Shown piece by piece: positions 54,061 to 62,787 of a stretch of DNA of 64,000 nt. Source of the DNA: Shinella sp. CPCC 101442 (lineage in GTDB: Bacteria > Pseudomonadota > Alphaproteobacteria > Rhizobiales > Rhizobiaceae). The translations under genes and the position numbers were made by a program. The DNA lies in contig NZ_JALIQS010000002.1 of assembly GCF_024704725.1 (NCBI RefSeq), positions 744,001 to 808,000 on the forward strand. Direction: 5' to 3'. The notes beneath the pieces are model-generated. The model was not told where the DNA came from. It made no database searches and worked only from the letters and a program-made list of their open reading frames with translations. Positions within the stretch are counted from its first letter, which is position 1. Each line of letters opens with the position of its first letter.

Positions 54061-54333
54061 ATGCGATACGCACTGCTTGCGGCTCTTGCCGCCACGCTTT
54101 GCCATGCCTCCATCGCAGCCGCCGAACAGCGGCCGGAGCACGATCCGGCCATCGAGGCCGCCGCCATCGCCATCCTGCAGAAGAAGCTGCCTGAAATCCG
54201 CAAGTCGCACGATATCCGCCAGGATCCCGTCATCGTGCGCGCCGGCCGGGAAGACCAAAAACCGCAGGGCATATCCGCGCTGATCGATCTCGATTCGGCG
54301 GAAAACTTCCACGGCCGCATCATCTGGCTGTGA
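54061..54333 (+). CDS. Small secreted protein of unknown function
   Basis: A 90-residue protein with a signal peptide (MRYALLAALAATLCHASIAAA) and a charged mature part containing AIAILQKKLPEIRKSHDIR. No motif is recognised. The ribosome-binding region has GACAGG upstream. It is convergent with the chemoreceptor gene and ends before a bidirectional terminator. The signal peptide and good terminator support it as a gene. Confidence 0.65.
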   Translation: MRYALLAALAATLCHASIAAAEQRPEHDPAIEAAAIAILQKKLPEIRKSHDIRQDPVIVRAGREDQKPQGISALIDLDSAENFHGRIIWL

Positions 54334-54351
54334 TCCGCCTTCATGCAAAAC

Positions 54352-54383
54352 GAAAACGCCCCGGCATGAACCGGGGCGTTTTC
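54352..54383. terminator. Bidirectional terminator
   Basis: GAAAACGCCCCGG (54352-54364) and CCGGGGCGTTTTC (54371-54383) form a perfect 13-bp stem with a six-base loop. The flanks give T runs on both strands, so it can stop the small secreted protein gene and the convergent chemoreceptor gene. Confidence 0.85.
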
Positions 54384-54402
54384 GGTCTTGAACGGCCTTC
54401 TC

Positions 54403-56586
54403 TCAGAATTCCGTCCATTCCTGCTTGAGCGCGGCGTTGCCCTGCGAGGCGGACACAGGCCGGTAGCTCGTGCGCGCCGCCGTCTCCATCCTGCGGTGGA
54501 CGGCCTTCAGATCACGCATGCCGCCGGAAACCGTTGGCAGCACGAAGCGGGAGATCTGCTCGCGCAGCCGCACCGCCTCGTTGGCGAGCGACGCGCTTGC
54601 GGCATTGGTCTCTTCCACCATGGCGGCGTTGCGCTGCGTCACCTGGTCCATCTGGTTGACGGCCGTATTGACTTCCGAAAGGCCGACAGACTGTTCGCGG
54701 GCCGAGATGGCGATCGCGTCCATATGCTGGTTGATGGTCGCGACATGCAGGCCGATCGCCTGCAGCGAGGCTCCGGTATCCTGCACCAGACGCACGCCGC
54801 CCTCGACCTCGGTCGTCGAGTTGCGGATGAGGTCCTTGATCTCGCGCGCCGCCTGGGCGGAACGCTGCGCCAGCTCCCGCACTTCCTGCGCGACGACCGC
54901 AAAGCCCTTGCCCGCCTCCCCGGCACGCGCCGCTTCCACGCCGGCATTCAGCGCCAGAAGATTGGTCTGGAAGGCGATCTCGTCGATCACGCCGATGATG
55001 TTGGAAATCTGGCCGGAGGAATTTTCGATGCGCTTCATGGCCTCGATGGCGCCGGCGACGATCTCGCCGGATTTCTGCGCGCTGCGGTTGGCCTCGCCCG
55101 CCACGCTACGCGCCTCGTCGGCCCGCTTGGTGGAATTGGCGACATTGGCGGTGATCTGGTCAAGTGCGGCGGCGGTCTCCTCGAGCGAGGCGGCCTGCTG
55201 TTCCGTGCGCTTGGAAAGGTCGTCGGCACTGACGCTGATCTCGCGCGACCCGTCGTCGATGGAACCGCTCGACTGCGCGACGGCACCCAGCGTTTCGCCG
55301 AGCTGGGCGACCGCGGAGTTGAGATCGTGGCGCAGCTGTTCGAAATCCGCAGCGAAGGGTTCGGTCAGCTGGAAGCTCAGATCGCCCGAGGCGAGGCGAC
55401 GAAGTCCGCCAGCCAGGCCAGAGGTCGCCTGCTGGAGGCGCGCCTGGGCGGCGGCTTCCGCCTCTTCCTGCAGCTGAACGCGCTCGGCCTCGGCACGGGC
55501 ACGGTTCTCAGCCGCTTCCGCTTCAAGGCGACGGTTGGCGATGGCTGCCTGGCGGAAGACCTCCACCGCGCCGGCCATCTCGCCGATCTCGTCACGACGG
55601 CCGGCATAGGGAATGGCCGAAACCGTGTCACCGCCGGCCAGCACCGTCATCGCCCTCGTCGTGGCGACGATGGGGCGCGAAACCGACCGGCCGATCAGAA
55701 GAACCGTCGCGGCAATGGTGGCAATGGCGGCAAGAATGGCGGCGATGGCGACCGTATGCGCAGCCTGCAAGGCACTTGCGCTTTCCGTCTCGGCCTTGAC
55801 CTTGTCGGCGGCGATACCGGCCGACATCGTGTCGAAGACCGGTTCGACGGCGGCGAAGGCATCGGACACACCCTGACGGGCAGCGGCTTCGGTCGCGGCG
55901 ATCGCGGCATAGTCGTCAAAAGCCTTGCCGTAAGCAGCGAGCGCCTCGAGGATCGTCGCCTGGTTTGCCGCGCCGCCGAATTTTTCAGCCGGCGTCTTGG
56001 CGAAGGCGGCGCGCTCCTGCGCATGCTTGGCGACGTATTTCGCGTCGCGGCGCATGATGAAGTCCTTCTCGTGGCGGCGCATCGTCAACATGCTGACCTG
56101 AAGACCCTTGTCGTCGACTGTCTTCAGCAATTCCTCGATGGCGTGTACCGCCGTACGCATGGCGCCTTCCCGGCCGGAGGACGGGTCGAGGCCGAGCGCG
56201 ATGCTGGCTTCGGCAAGCGTCGCGAAGCTCTTCTGGTAGGTGGCATAACCATCCGAGATCGTCTGGAGATCGGCGCGGGTTGCGGGATTGTCGACAAGGG
56301 CGCCCAGCGTCTCCAGCGTTTTTTCCGCCTTCGCCGAGATCTCCTTGTGGGCGGCGACGTATTTCTCGTCCCGCCGCAGCAGGAAGTCCTTTTCAGCCCG
56401 CCGGTTCTGCAGAAACTCGATTTCCAGCCCGCGCAGCGCGTCATCGGCGCTGCGGTGGCGCTCGACCCTCGCACCGTATTCTGCGGCCGTGCGCTGCTCC
56501 ACCTGGAAAATGCCGACGATGAGAAGAATGCCCGCGACGGCAATCGGCGCCATCAGGCCGATCCGGTGGGACAGACGTAGGGTCAT
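54403..56586 (-). CDS. Methyl-accepting chemotaxis protein with helical bimodular sensor
   Basis: A 727-residue chemoreceptor: N-terminal membrane helix (about 10-30), a large periplasmic domain with two similar helical modules (EKDFLLRRDEKYV and HEKDFIMRRDAKYV), as in HBM sensors, a second helix near 275-295, HAMP domains (about 300-430), and the signalling domain (440-690) with the conserved hairpin tip [20 protein letters not shown]. It ends EWTEF, which fits the xWxxF pentapeptide that tethers CheR/CheB. The start is taken at the ATG at 56586 rather than the upstream in-frame ATG. Confidence 0.92.
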   Translation of the reverse strand: MTLRLSHRIGLMAPIAVAGILLIVGIFQVEQRTAAEYGARVERHRSADDALRGLEIEFLQNRRAEKDFLLRRDEKYVAAHKEISAKAEKTLETLGALVDNPATRADLQTISDGYATYQKSFATLAEASIALGLDPSSGREGAMRTAVHAIEELLKTVDDKGLQVSMLTMRRHEKDFIMRRDAKYVAKHAQERAAFAKTPAEKFGGAANQATILEALAAYGKAFDDYAAIAATEAAARQGVSDAFAAVEPVFDTMSAGIAADKVKAETESASALQAAHTVAIAAILAAIATIAATVLLIGRSVSRPIVATTRAMTVLAGGDTVSAIPYAGRRDEIGEMAGAVEVFRQAAIANRRLEAEAAENRARAEAERVQLQEEAEAAAQARLQQATSGLAGGLRRLASGDLSFQLTEPFAADFEQLRHDLNSAVAQLGETLGAVAQSSGSIDDGSREISVSADDLSKRTEQQAASLEETAAALDQITANVANSTKRADEARSVAGEANRSAQKSGEIVAGAIEAMKRIENSSGQISNIIGVIDEIAFQTNLLALNAGVEAARAGEAGKGFAVVAQEVRELAQRSAQAAREIKDLIRNSTTEVEGGVRLVQDTGASLQAIGLHVATINQHMDAIAISAREQSVGLSEVNTAVNQMDQVTQRNAAMVEETNAASASLANEAVRLREQISRFVLPTVSGGMRDLKAVHRRMETAARTSYRPVSASQGNAALKQEWTEF

Positions 56587-56838
56587 GGATGCTCCTTGCG
56601 CCCGCGCGCGACGGGCCGCCATTCCGCTGAAAACGTTGGAAAAAGCCCCTATGAAACATGGAGCCAAACGCCGGACACATCCCGGCTATCCTTAATGAAA
56701 TGTGACTGTCATAATTTAAGGATTGATGAATATGACACCCTGTTTCTTTGGGTTTCCCGCCTCTTCGGCATGAACCATATGGGCAGGATTGACCGCGAGA
56801 GGGCTTGCCACCCGTCGCGCGAGGCGTCATGAGAGGCA

Positions 56839-57591
56839 ATGTCCCGACCTATCGAAACCATTCGCCTCGACCAGCTCCTGCTGAATGCCGGCCTCGTCGC
56901 CAGCCGCTCACGCGCGCGCGACGCCATTTCGCGCGGCACCGTGCGCGTCAACGGCCGCACGGTCACCAAGCCGAGCTCCACCTTCCCCGCCGATGCCAAG
57001 ATCGAGATCGACGATCCGGCCCAGGCCTATGTGTCGCGCGCGGCGCTGAAGCTGAAGGCGGCGCTCGACGCATTCGGCCTCGATCCCGCCGGCCTCGACT
57101 GCCTCGATATCGGCGCCTCGACCGGCGGCTTCACGGATATCCTGCTGGAGCGCGGCGCAAACCACGTCATCGCCGTCGATGTCGGCCACGACCAGCTTCA
57201 TCCCCGGCTGCGGGAAGACGAGCGCATCACCAATTACGAGGGCCTGAATGCCCGCGTGCTCGACGAGGACCATCTCGAAGACCGGGAGATCGGCGCCGTC
57301 GTCTCCGACGTCTCGTTCATTTCGCTGAAGCTGGCGCTGCCGCCTGCCCTGACCCTGGCGCAGCCCGGCGCCTTCTGCGTGCTGCTCGTCAAACCGCAGT
57401 TCGAGGCCGGACGCGAGGCGATCAGCAAGGCGGGGCTCCTGAAGGACCCGGAAAGTGCGCCGGCGGTTGCCGCCGAGCTGGAGCGCTGGCTTGTGGAAGA
57501 CATCGGCTGGACGAGCCTCGGCCTCATCCCCTCGCCCATTACCGGCGGCGACGGCAATGTCGAATACCTGCTGGGAGGCCGCAAGCCATGA
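56839..57591 (+). CDS. tlyA: TlyA family rRNA 2'-O-methyltransferase
   Basis: A 250-residue RNA methyltransferase. The N-terminal S4 RNA-binding domain (residues 5-65, RLDQLLLNAGLVASRSRARD) is followed by an FtsJ-like domain with the SAM-binding DIGASTGGFTDILLERG (near residue 95) and later VSFISLKLALPPAL. TlyA in other bacteria methylates 16S/23S rRNA cytidines; some are linked to haemolysin-like phenotypes, not implied here. Its stop overlaps the next gene start (ATGA), so the two are coupled. Confidence 0.93.
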   Translation: MSRPIETIRLDQLLLNAGLVASRSRARDAISRGTVRVNGRTVTKPSSTFPADAKIEIDDPAQAYVSRAALKLKAALDAFGLDPAGLDCLDIGASTGGFTDILLERGANHVIAVDVGHDQLHPRLREDERITNYEGLNARVLDEDHLEDREIGAVVSDVSFISLKLALPPALTLAQPGAFCVLLVKPQFEAGREAISKAGLLKDPESAPAVAAELERWLVEDIGWTSLGLIPSPITGGDGNVEYLLGGRKP

Positions 57592-58841
57592 CGGCGGAAA
57601 CCCTCACCATCGCCCGTCTCGGCAGCGGCGGCGATGGCATCGCGGAAACGGCTGACGGCCCGGTCTACGTGCCCTTCACGCTCCCCGGCGAAACGGTCGC
57701 CGTCGCGCGGGTGAAGAGCCATGGCACCGTGATCTCCATGTCGTCGGCCTCGCCCGAGCGGGTGGAACCGCCCTGCGTGCATTTCGGTCCCCACGGCAAG
57801 AACGGCACCTGCGGCGGCTGTACGCTGCAACATGCCAGCGATGCGCTCTACCATGACTTCAAGCGCAATCTCGTCGTGCAGGCGCTGAAATCGAAAGGCC
57901 TGACGCCCGAAGTCGCGCCCCTCGTCATCGCCCGGCCGGGCGAGCGCCGCCGCGTCGTCTTCACCGCGCGCAGGACGGAAAAGGAAATGCTCGTCGGCTT
58001 CAACCAGGCCGGCAGCCACCACATCGTCTCCATCGATCACTGTCCGATCTCGAGCGACGGCATCCTCTCCCGGCTCGAGGTGATCCGCCGCGTCGCCGCC
58101 GCGATCGCGACCTCGGCGGAACCCTTCCGCGTGACGGTGCTGGAAACCGTTGCCGGGCTCGACCTCGCCTTCGAAGGCGTCAAGAAGATCGGCGACAAGG
58201 AACGGCACGCCGTCACCGAGACCGTGCTTGCGCTCCGCGCCGGCATCAACCGCGTCTCCAACGACGGCGAAATCCTCATCGAGCCGCAGAAGCCGGAAAT
58301 CGACTTTTCCGGCGTGCGCGTCTCGCCCCCTGCCGGCGGCTTCACGCAGGCGACGAAGCCCGCCGAGGCGGCGATGTCCGAGCTGGTGCTGTCGGCACTG
58401 GGCAAGGCCAAGCGCGTCGCCGATCTCTTTGCCGGCTCCGGTACCTTTGCGCTGCGGATCGCCCGCCAGGCGAAGGTGCATGCCGTCGAAGGCGACGAGA
58501 AGGCGCTGAAGGCGCTGGACCACGCCGCGCGCAACACGCAGGGCCTCAAGCCCGTGACGGTGGAGCGGCGCGACCTCTTCCGCCGCCCGCTGATGACCTC
58601 CGAACTGAAGGTCTACGACGCGGTGGTCTTCGACCCGCCGCGCGCGGGAGCGGAGGACCAGTGCAAGGAGCTCGCCCGGTCCGGCGTCAAGACCATCGTC
58701 GCCGTCTCGTGCAACCCGATCAGCCTTGCCCGCGACCTTTCGATCCTCACCGCTGCGGGCTACCGCATCCGCCTTGTGACGCCCATCGACCAGTTTTTAT
58801 GGTCGGCGCATGTCGAGGCGGTAGCGGTGCTGGATAGGTAG
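57588..58841 (+). CDS. RNA m5U methyltransferase (TrmA/RlmD-like) with iron-sulfur cluster
   Basis: A 417-residue class I RNA methyltransferase. An N-terminal TRAM-like domain (residues 1-55) is followed by the 4Fe-4S ligands CVHFGPH, NGTCGGCTLQH and a later HCPISS (a Cys four-pack), then the Rossmann domain with RVADLFAGSGTFALRIA (near 283) and catalytic VAVSCNPISLARDL (near 380). These enzymes make m5U in rRNA (RlmD/RlmC) or tRNA; the exact site is not known. Translation is coupled to tlyA. Confidence 0.9.
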   Translation: MTAETLTIARLGSGGDGIAETADGPVYVPFTLPGETVAVARVKSHGTVISMSSASPERVEPPCVHFGPHGKNGTCGGCTLQHASDALYHDFKRNLVVQALKSKGLTPEVAPLVIARPGERRRVVFTARRTEKEMLVGFNQAGSHHIVSIDHCPISSDGILSRLEVIRRVAAAIATSAEPFRVTVLETVAGLDLAFEGVKKIGDKERHAVTETVLALRAGINRVSNDGEILIEPQKPEIDFSGVRVSPPAGGFTQATKPAEAAMSELVLSALGKAKRVADLFAGSGTFALRIARQAKVHAVEGDEKALKALDHAARNTQGLKPVTVERRDLFRRPLMTSELKVYDAVVFDPPRAGAEDQCKELARSGVKTIVAVSCNPISLARDLSILTAAGYRIRLVTPIDQFLWSAHVEAVAVLDR

Positions 58842-58857
58842 GTGAACGCAATCCGGC

Positions 58858-59616
58858 TCAGGGTATCTGCGCGGGAAACACCCCGCCATCATCCGCATCC
58901 AGCACGATGGAGAGCGAGATGTTGCGCGGGCGCGTGATGGCGAACAGGACCGCCTCCACCACATCCCGGTTGGTGGCGCGCGCGCTCTTGACCCGACCGG
59001 GCGCCTCGACCCATGCCGGTTCGCCCGGCTGGATGTCGTCCAGATCGGGCGGGTGCAGGATGATCGAGCGGACCGGCGTTCCCGCCAGCATTTGCCGCAG
59101 TCCTTCCGCAATCGCCGTCTGGCCCCGCTTGGCGGCGTAGAAGGGAACGGAAACGCCATCGAGCAACCCGTTCGGCAGGCCGCTTACCGAGCCGATGGTC
59201 ACGATATCCGGGTTGGCGGAGCGCCGGAGAAGCGGCAGAAGACCCTGGCTGAGCAGGAATGTGCCGGTGACGGCGGAGTTTATGACACCGAGGACCTCCT
59301 CGGCCGTATGCGGCTCGTCGCGCGCCTCCAGCCACATCGCGCCGTTGTTGATAAGCAGGTCGATATGCTCGTGTGCGCCGACGATCGCCTCGACCGCCCG
59401 GCGCACGCTCGCGCTCTCGGCCAGATCGACGGCGATGCAGGCGGGGCGGCGACCCGTGGCTTCCGCAATCCCGTCCGCCACTTTTTCAAGCGCCGCCAGG
59501 GTGCGGCCGCAAAGGACGATATTGCACCCAGTCTCGGCCAAGGACGTGGCAAGCGCCGCGCCTAACCCACGGCCAGCGCCCGTGATGACGACCGTTCGCC
59601 CGTCCAATTCAACCAT
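58858..59616 (-). CDS. Short-chain dehydrogenase/reductase
   Basis: A 252-residue SDR. The NAD(P)-binding GAGRGLGAALATSLAE is at residues 13-28, LLINNGAMWLEA near 88, and the catalytic Tyr-x3-Lys in VPFYAAKRGQTAIAEG near 157. A substrate-binding Ser lies at about 143 in IGSVSG. Substrate unknown. It is convergent with the RNA methyltransferase gene and separated from the chemoreceptor by a terminator. Confidence 0.9.
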   Translation of the reverse strand: MVELDGRTVVITGAGRGLGAALATSLAETGCNIVLCGRTLAALEKVADGIAEATGRRPACIAVDLAESASVRRAVEAIVGAHEHIDLLINNGAMWLEARDEPHTAEEVLGVINSAVTGTFLLSQGLLPLLRRSANPDIVTIGSVSGLPNGLLDGVSVPFYAAKRGQTAIAEGLRQMLAGTPVRSIILHPPDLDDIQPGEPAWVEAPGRVKSARATNRDVVEAVLFAITRPRNISLSIVLDADDGGVFPAQIP

Positions 59617-59690
59617 TCTTCACATCCTTGTCTCTGCAACGCGCAACCAGCCTATATCCGCTAAGGCAGCAACCGAGAATGCCAAAACAA

Positions 59691-59719
59691 AAAAGCCCGG
59701 GAACGAGCCCGGGCCTTTT
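59691..59719. terminator. Rho-independent terminator for the second chemoreceptor gene
   Basis: GCCCGGG (59695-59701) and CCCGGGC (59708-59714) form a 7-bp stem with six-base loop. On the minus strand it is followed by TTTTTTGTTTT, and on the plus strand by CTTTT, so it may act in both directions. It lies 20 bases after the chemoreceptor stop. Confidence 0.8.
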
Positions 59720-59738
59720 CTTCAGGTGAAGCTGCCAA

Positions 59739-61832
59739 TCAGGCCGCGCGCCGTGCCGGGCTGGCGGCGTAGGTTACCCCACCCTGTCCGAGTCGGAACT
59801 GCGCCAGCAGCGTGTTGAGGGCGGCGGCCTCCGAGGCGAGGCCGTGGCTGGCGGCGGTCTGTTCTTCCACCATGGCGGCGTTCTGCTGGGTGCCCTGGTC
59901 CATCGTGTTGACGGCAGTATTGATCTCCTGAAGGCCGGTCGACTGTTCGCGGGCGGAGAGAACGATGGCGTTCACGTGACCGTTGATCTCCTGGACTTCG
60001 CGCACGATGGCTTCCAGCGCTGCACCCGTCTCGTCGACCAGCGACACGCCGGAACGCACCTGCTCACCGGATGTGGTGATCAGCGCCTTGATCTCCTTGG
60101 CGGCATTGGCCGAACGCTGGGCAAGCTCACGCACTTCCTGCGCGACGACGGCAAAGCCCTTGCCGGCTTCACCGGCACGGGCAGCCTCGACGCCGGCATT
60201 CAGCGCGAGCAGGTTCGTCTGGAAGGCGATGTCGTCGATGACGCCGATGATGTTGGAAATCTCGTGCGAGGACTTTTCGATGCCCTGCATGGCCGAGACG
60301 GCGCGGCGCACCACCTCGCCCGACTTTTCCGCACCTGTGCGGGTGCGCGAAACGAGCGAACCGACCTCCTCGGCACGGCGGGTCGAGTCCTTCACGGTGG
60401 TGGTGATCTCCTCGAGCGCGGCGGCGGTCTCTTCCACGGAAGCGGCCTGCTGCTCCGTGCGGCGGGCGAGATCGTCGGCGGCCGAGCGGATTTCCGTCGC
60501 GCCGGCATCGATGGCCCGCGCATTCTGGCCGACCGTCGTCATGGCCGTATGCAGCTTGGTGACGGAATGGTTGAAGTCGTCACGCAGGCGGTCGAGATGG
60601 CCGGCGAAGGGCTTTTCGATGCGGTGGGCGAGATCGCCCTCGGCGAGGCGGCCGAGGCCGTCGGCCAGCGCCTCGACGGCGTGCTGGATTTCGGCGGCGT
60701 CGCGCGCCTTCAGAGCCTCGCGCTCGCGGCGTTCGCTTTCAGAGAGCACGCGGCCCTCCTCGGCGGCGTTTTCCAGGCGCGCGCGCTCGATGGCATTGTC
60801 GCGGAACACGGCGACCGCAGCGGCCATCTGGCCGATCTCGTCGGTGCGGTCCTGGCCCGGAATTTCCGTGCGCACATCACCGGAAGCGAGCTTCTGCATG
60901 GCCGAGGTCATGTCCTTGACCGGGCGCACGACGAGACGCGACAGCACGGTGGCGAGGAAGCCCATCATGACGACGACGGCGAGGATGGTGGCGATTGTCG
61001 CGGCGATGCGGAACTGGTCGATGGCGGCAAAGGCCATGCCACTGTCGATGGTGAAACCGAGATACCACTCCACCGACGGCAGGCCGGTGACCGGCACGAA
61101 GGAGACGAGCACCGGCTTGCCGGCATAGGTCGTGTGCATCACGCCGCCGCCGATGGCCGGTGTGGCTTCGGGGAAGGCGTTGGCCAGCGTCTTGGTGACG
61201 AGCGCCTTGTCCTGATGCACGAGGATCTGGCCGTTCTTGTTGACGAGGAACGCGAAGCCCGTGCCGCCGAGATCGACCGAGTTGACCATGTCGACCAGCG
61301 ACTTCAGCGAGAAGTCGCTGCCGGCCACGCCGAGCACCTTGCCGTCCTGCTTGACGGGCGTGGCGGCGCTGATGATCAGTTCGTTGGTGGAGGCGTCGAC
61401 ATAGGGCTCGGTCAGCACGCTGCCGTTCGCCTTGACCGCATCCTGGTACCAAGGGCGCTGGCGCGGATCGTAGCCCTCGGGCATGGCGGACTGCGGCCAC
61501 ATGGTGAAGGTGCCGGCTTCGTCGCCGACATAGGTGGTCATGAACTGGCCAGCCAGCACGTCGTTCTGCAGAACCGCCGTGATGCCCGCCGGATCGGCGG
61601 CCTTGCCGGAGGCGTTTGCGGCCGTCTCGGTCAGCATCACACGCGCATTCAGCCAGTTGGCGATGCTCTGCGCGGCCTGCTTGCCGGAGCTGTCGATGCT
61701 CTCCTCGACGGAGTTCGTCAGAACGCTGCGCTGCAGGCTGTCGATATAGAGGGAGAAACCGGTGAAGGCGGCGATGACGACGAGCGACGCGACAACGAGA
61801 ATGCGCGTCATCAGATTGGAGCGCTTGGACAT
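59739..61832 (-). CDS. Methyl-accepting chemotaxis protein with dCache amino-acid-type sensor
   Basis: A 697-residue chemoreceptor: TM1 (about 8-28), dCache_1 sensor (35-275), TM2 (275-300), HAMP regions (305-420) and the MA signalling domain (430-680) with the tip [17 protein letters not shown]-like ([16 protein letters not shown]). The sensor contains [26 protein letters not shown] and VAGSDFSL, which give the residues of the amino-acid-binding dCache motif (Y, R, W, Y, Y, D). It has no C-terminal xWxxF tether, unlike the other receptor. Start [18 protein letters not shown]. Confidence 0.92.
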   Translation of the reverse strand: MSKRSNLMTRILVVASLVVIAAFTGFSLYIDSLQRSVLTNSVEESIDSSGKQAAQSIANWLNARVMLTETAANASGKAADPAGITAVLQNDVLAGQFMTTYVGDEAGTFTMWPQSAMPEGYDPRQRPWYQDAVKANGSVLTEPYVDASTNELIISAATPVKQDGKVLGVAGSDFSLKSLVDMVNSVDLGGTGFAFLVNKNGQILVHQDKALVTKTLANAFPEATPAIGGGVMHTTYAGKPVLVSFVPVTGLPSVEWYLGFTIDSGMAFAAIDQFRIAATIATILAVVVMMGFLATVLSRLVVRPVKDMTSAMQKLASGDVRTEIPGQDRTDEIGQMAAAVAVFRDNAIERARLENAAEEGRVLSESERREREALKARDAAEIQHAVEALADGLGRLAEGDLAHRIEKPFAGHLDRLRDDFNHSVTKLHTAMTTVGQNARAIDAGATEIRSAADDLARRTEQQAASVEETAAALEEITTTVKDSTRRAEEVGSLVSRTRTGAEKSGEVVRRAVSAMQGIEKSSHEISNIIGVIDDIAFQTNLLALNAGVEAARAGEAGKGFAVVAQEVRELAQRSANAAKEIKALITTSGEQVRSGVSLVDETGAALEAIVREVQEINGHVNAIVLSAREQSTGLQEINTAVNTMDQGTQQNAAMVEEQTAASHGLASEAAALNTLLAQFRLGQGGVTYAASPARRAA

Positions 61833-62020
61833 GGGGCGCGATGTTCCCTAGGAGGCGCCCGCCGGCGAAGGGCGGAAGCGTGATGCTGAACGGCATGCCG
61901 GAAGGGCGAAGAACGGGCGCATCATGCGGCCGCCGGCAAGAACGCCGGAGAATGGCCGCACCGTAGGAAAACGTGTTTAAGGTCCTGTTAAAATTGATAG
62001 ACCACAAATTACAAGTCGGG

Positions 62021-62776
62021 TCACTTGCGCGCCATGAAGGCCTCGAACGCGGCGCGCGCTTCCGGGCTTTTCAGCTGGGCCGCGAAATGGCCAGCCTCCT
62101 CGTCGATGCGCGACGCGACATCCGCCCGGTCGCCACGGATGAGGTTGCGGGCAATGGACAGCGCCTTCGGCGGTTTTGCAGCCAGGCGCCTGGCGGCCGC
62201 AAGCGTCTGCTCCTCCACCGCGCCGGACTCCACCACGGCGTAGACCAAGCCGGCGTCGCGAGCGGCCGTCGCGGAAAAACCGTCACCGGCGGCGAGAAGC
62301 GCGAAGGCGCGCTGGTGGCCCATCAGGCGTGGCGCAAGCAGGCTGGAGGCCGCTTCCGGCACGAGCGCCAGATCCACGAAGGGCGTCTTGAACTCCGTGC
62401 GGATCGACGCATAGGTCAGGTCGCAATGCAGATGGATCGTCGTGCCGATGCCGATGGCAAGGCCATCGACGCCGGAGACCAGCGGCTTCGTGTGCGCGGC
62501 AAGCGCATGCAGAAAGTCGATCACCTCCCGGCCCATCGTGCCGCCCATGGCGAAGGCCATGAAATCGTTGAGGTCGTTGCCGGCCGAAAAGCAGCCCTCC
62601 GAACCGAGGAAGACGGTGGCACGCACGGCCTCGTCCGCATCGCCCGCCTTCAGCGTATCCGTCATCGCCTGGTACATGGCCCGCGTGATGGCGTTCTTCT
62701 TGTCCGCGCGGTTGAGGCGGATCACCTGGACGCCGGGTGCGCTTTCCGGGCGCTCGATCAGGATGTGGTCGGTCAT
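62021..62776 (-). CDS. Enoyl-CoA hydratase/isomerase family protein
   Basis: A 251-residue crotonase-fold enzyme. The oxyanion-hole segments are SEGCFSAGNDLNDFM near residue 62 and GLAIGIGTTIHLHCDL near 105, and the catalytic Glu region is ALVPEAASSLL near 133. It probably hydrates enoyl-CoA or isomerises a double bond in fatty-acid breakdown. The start ATG at 62776 follows the partner acyl-CoA dehydrogenase gene by 11 bases, so both are one operon. The frame is open upstream in the antisense direction but not conserved. Confidence 0.9.
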   Translation of the reverse strand: MTDHILIERPESAPGVQVIRLNRADKKNAITRAMYQAMTDTLKAGDADEAVRATVFLGSEGCFSAGNDLNDFMAFAMGGTMGREVIDFLHALAAHTKPLVSGVDGLAIGIGTTIHLHCDLTYASIRTEFKTPFVDLALVPEAASSLLAPRLMGHQRAFALLAAGDGFSATAARDAGLVYAVVESGAVEEQTLAAARRLAAKPPKALSIARNLIRGDRADVASRIDEEAGHFAAQLKSPEARAAFEAFMARK

Positions 62777-62787
62777 GCTCTTTCCCC

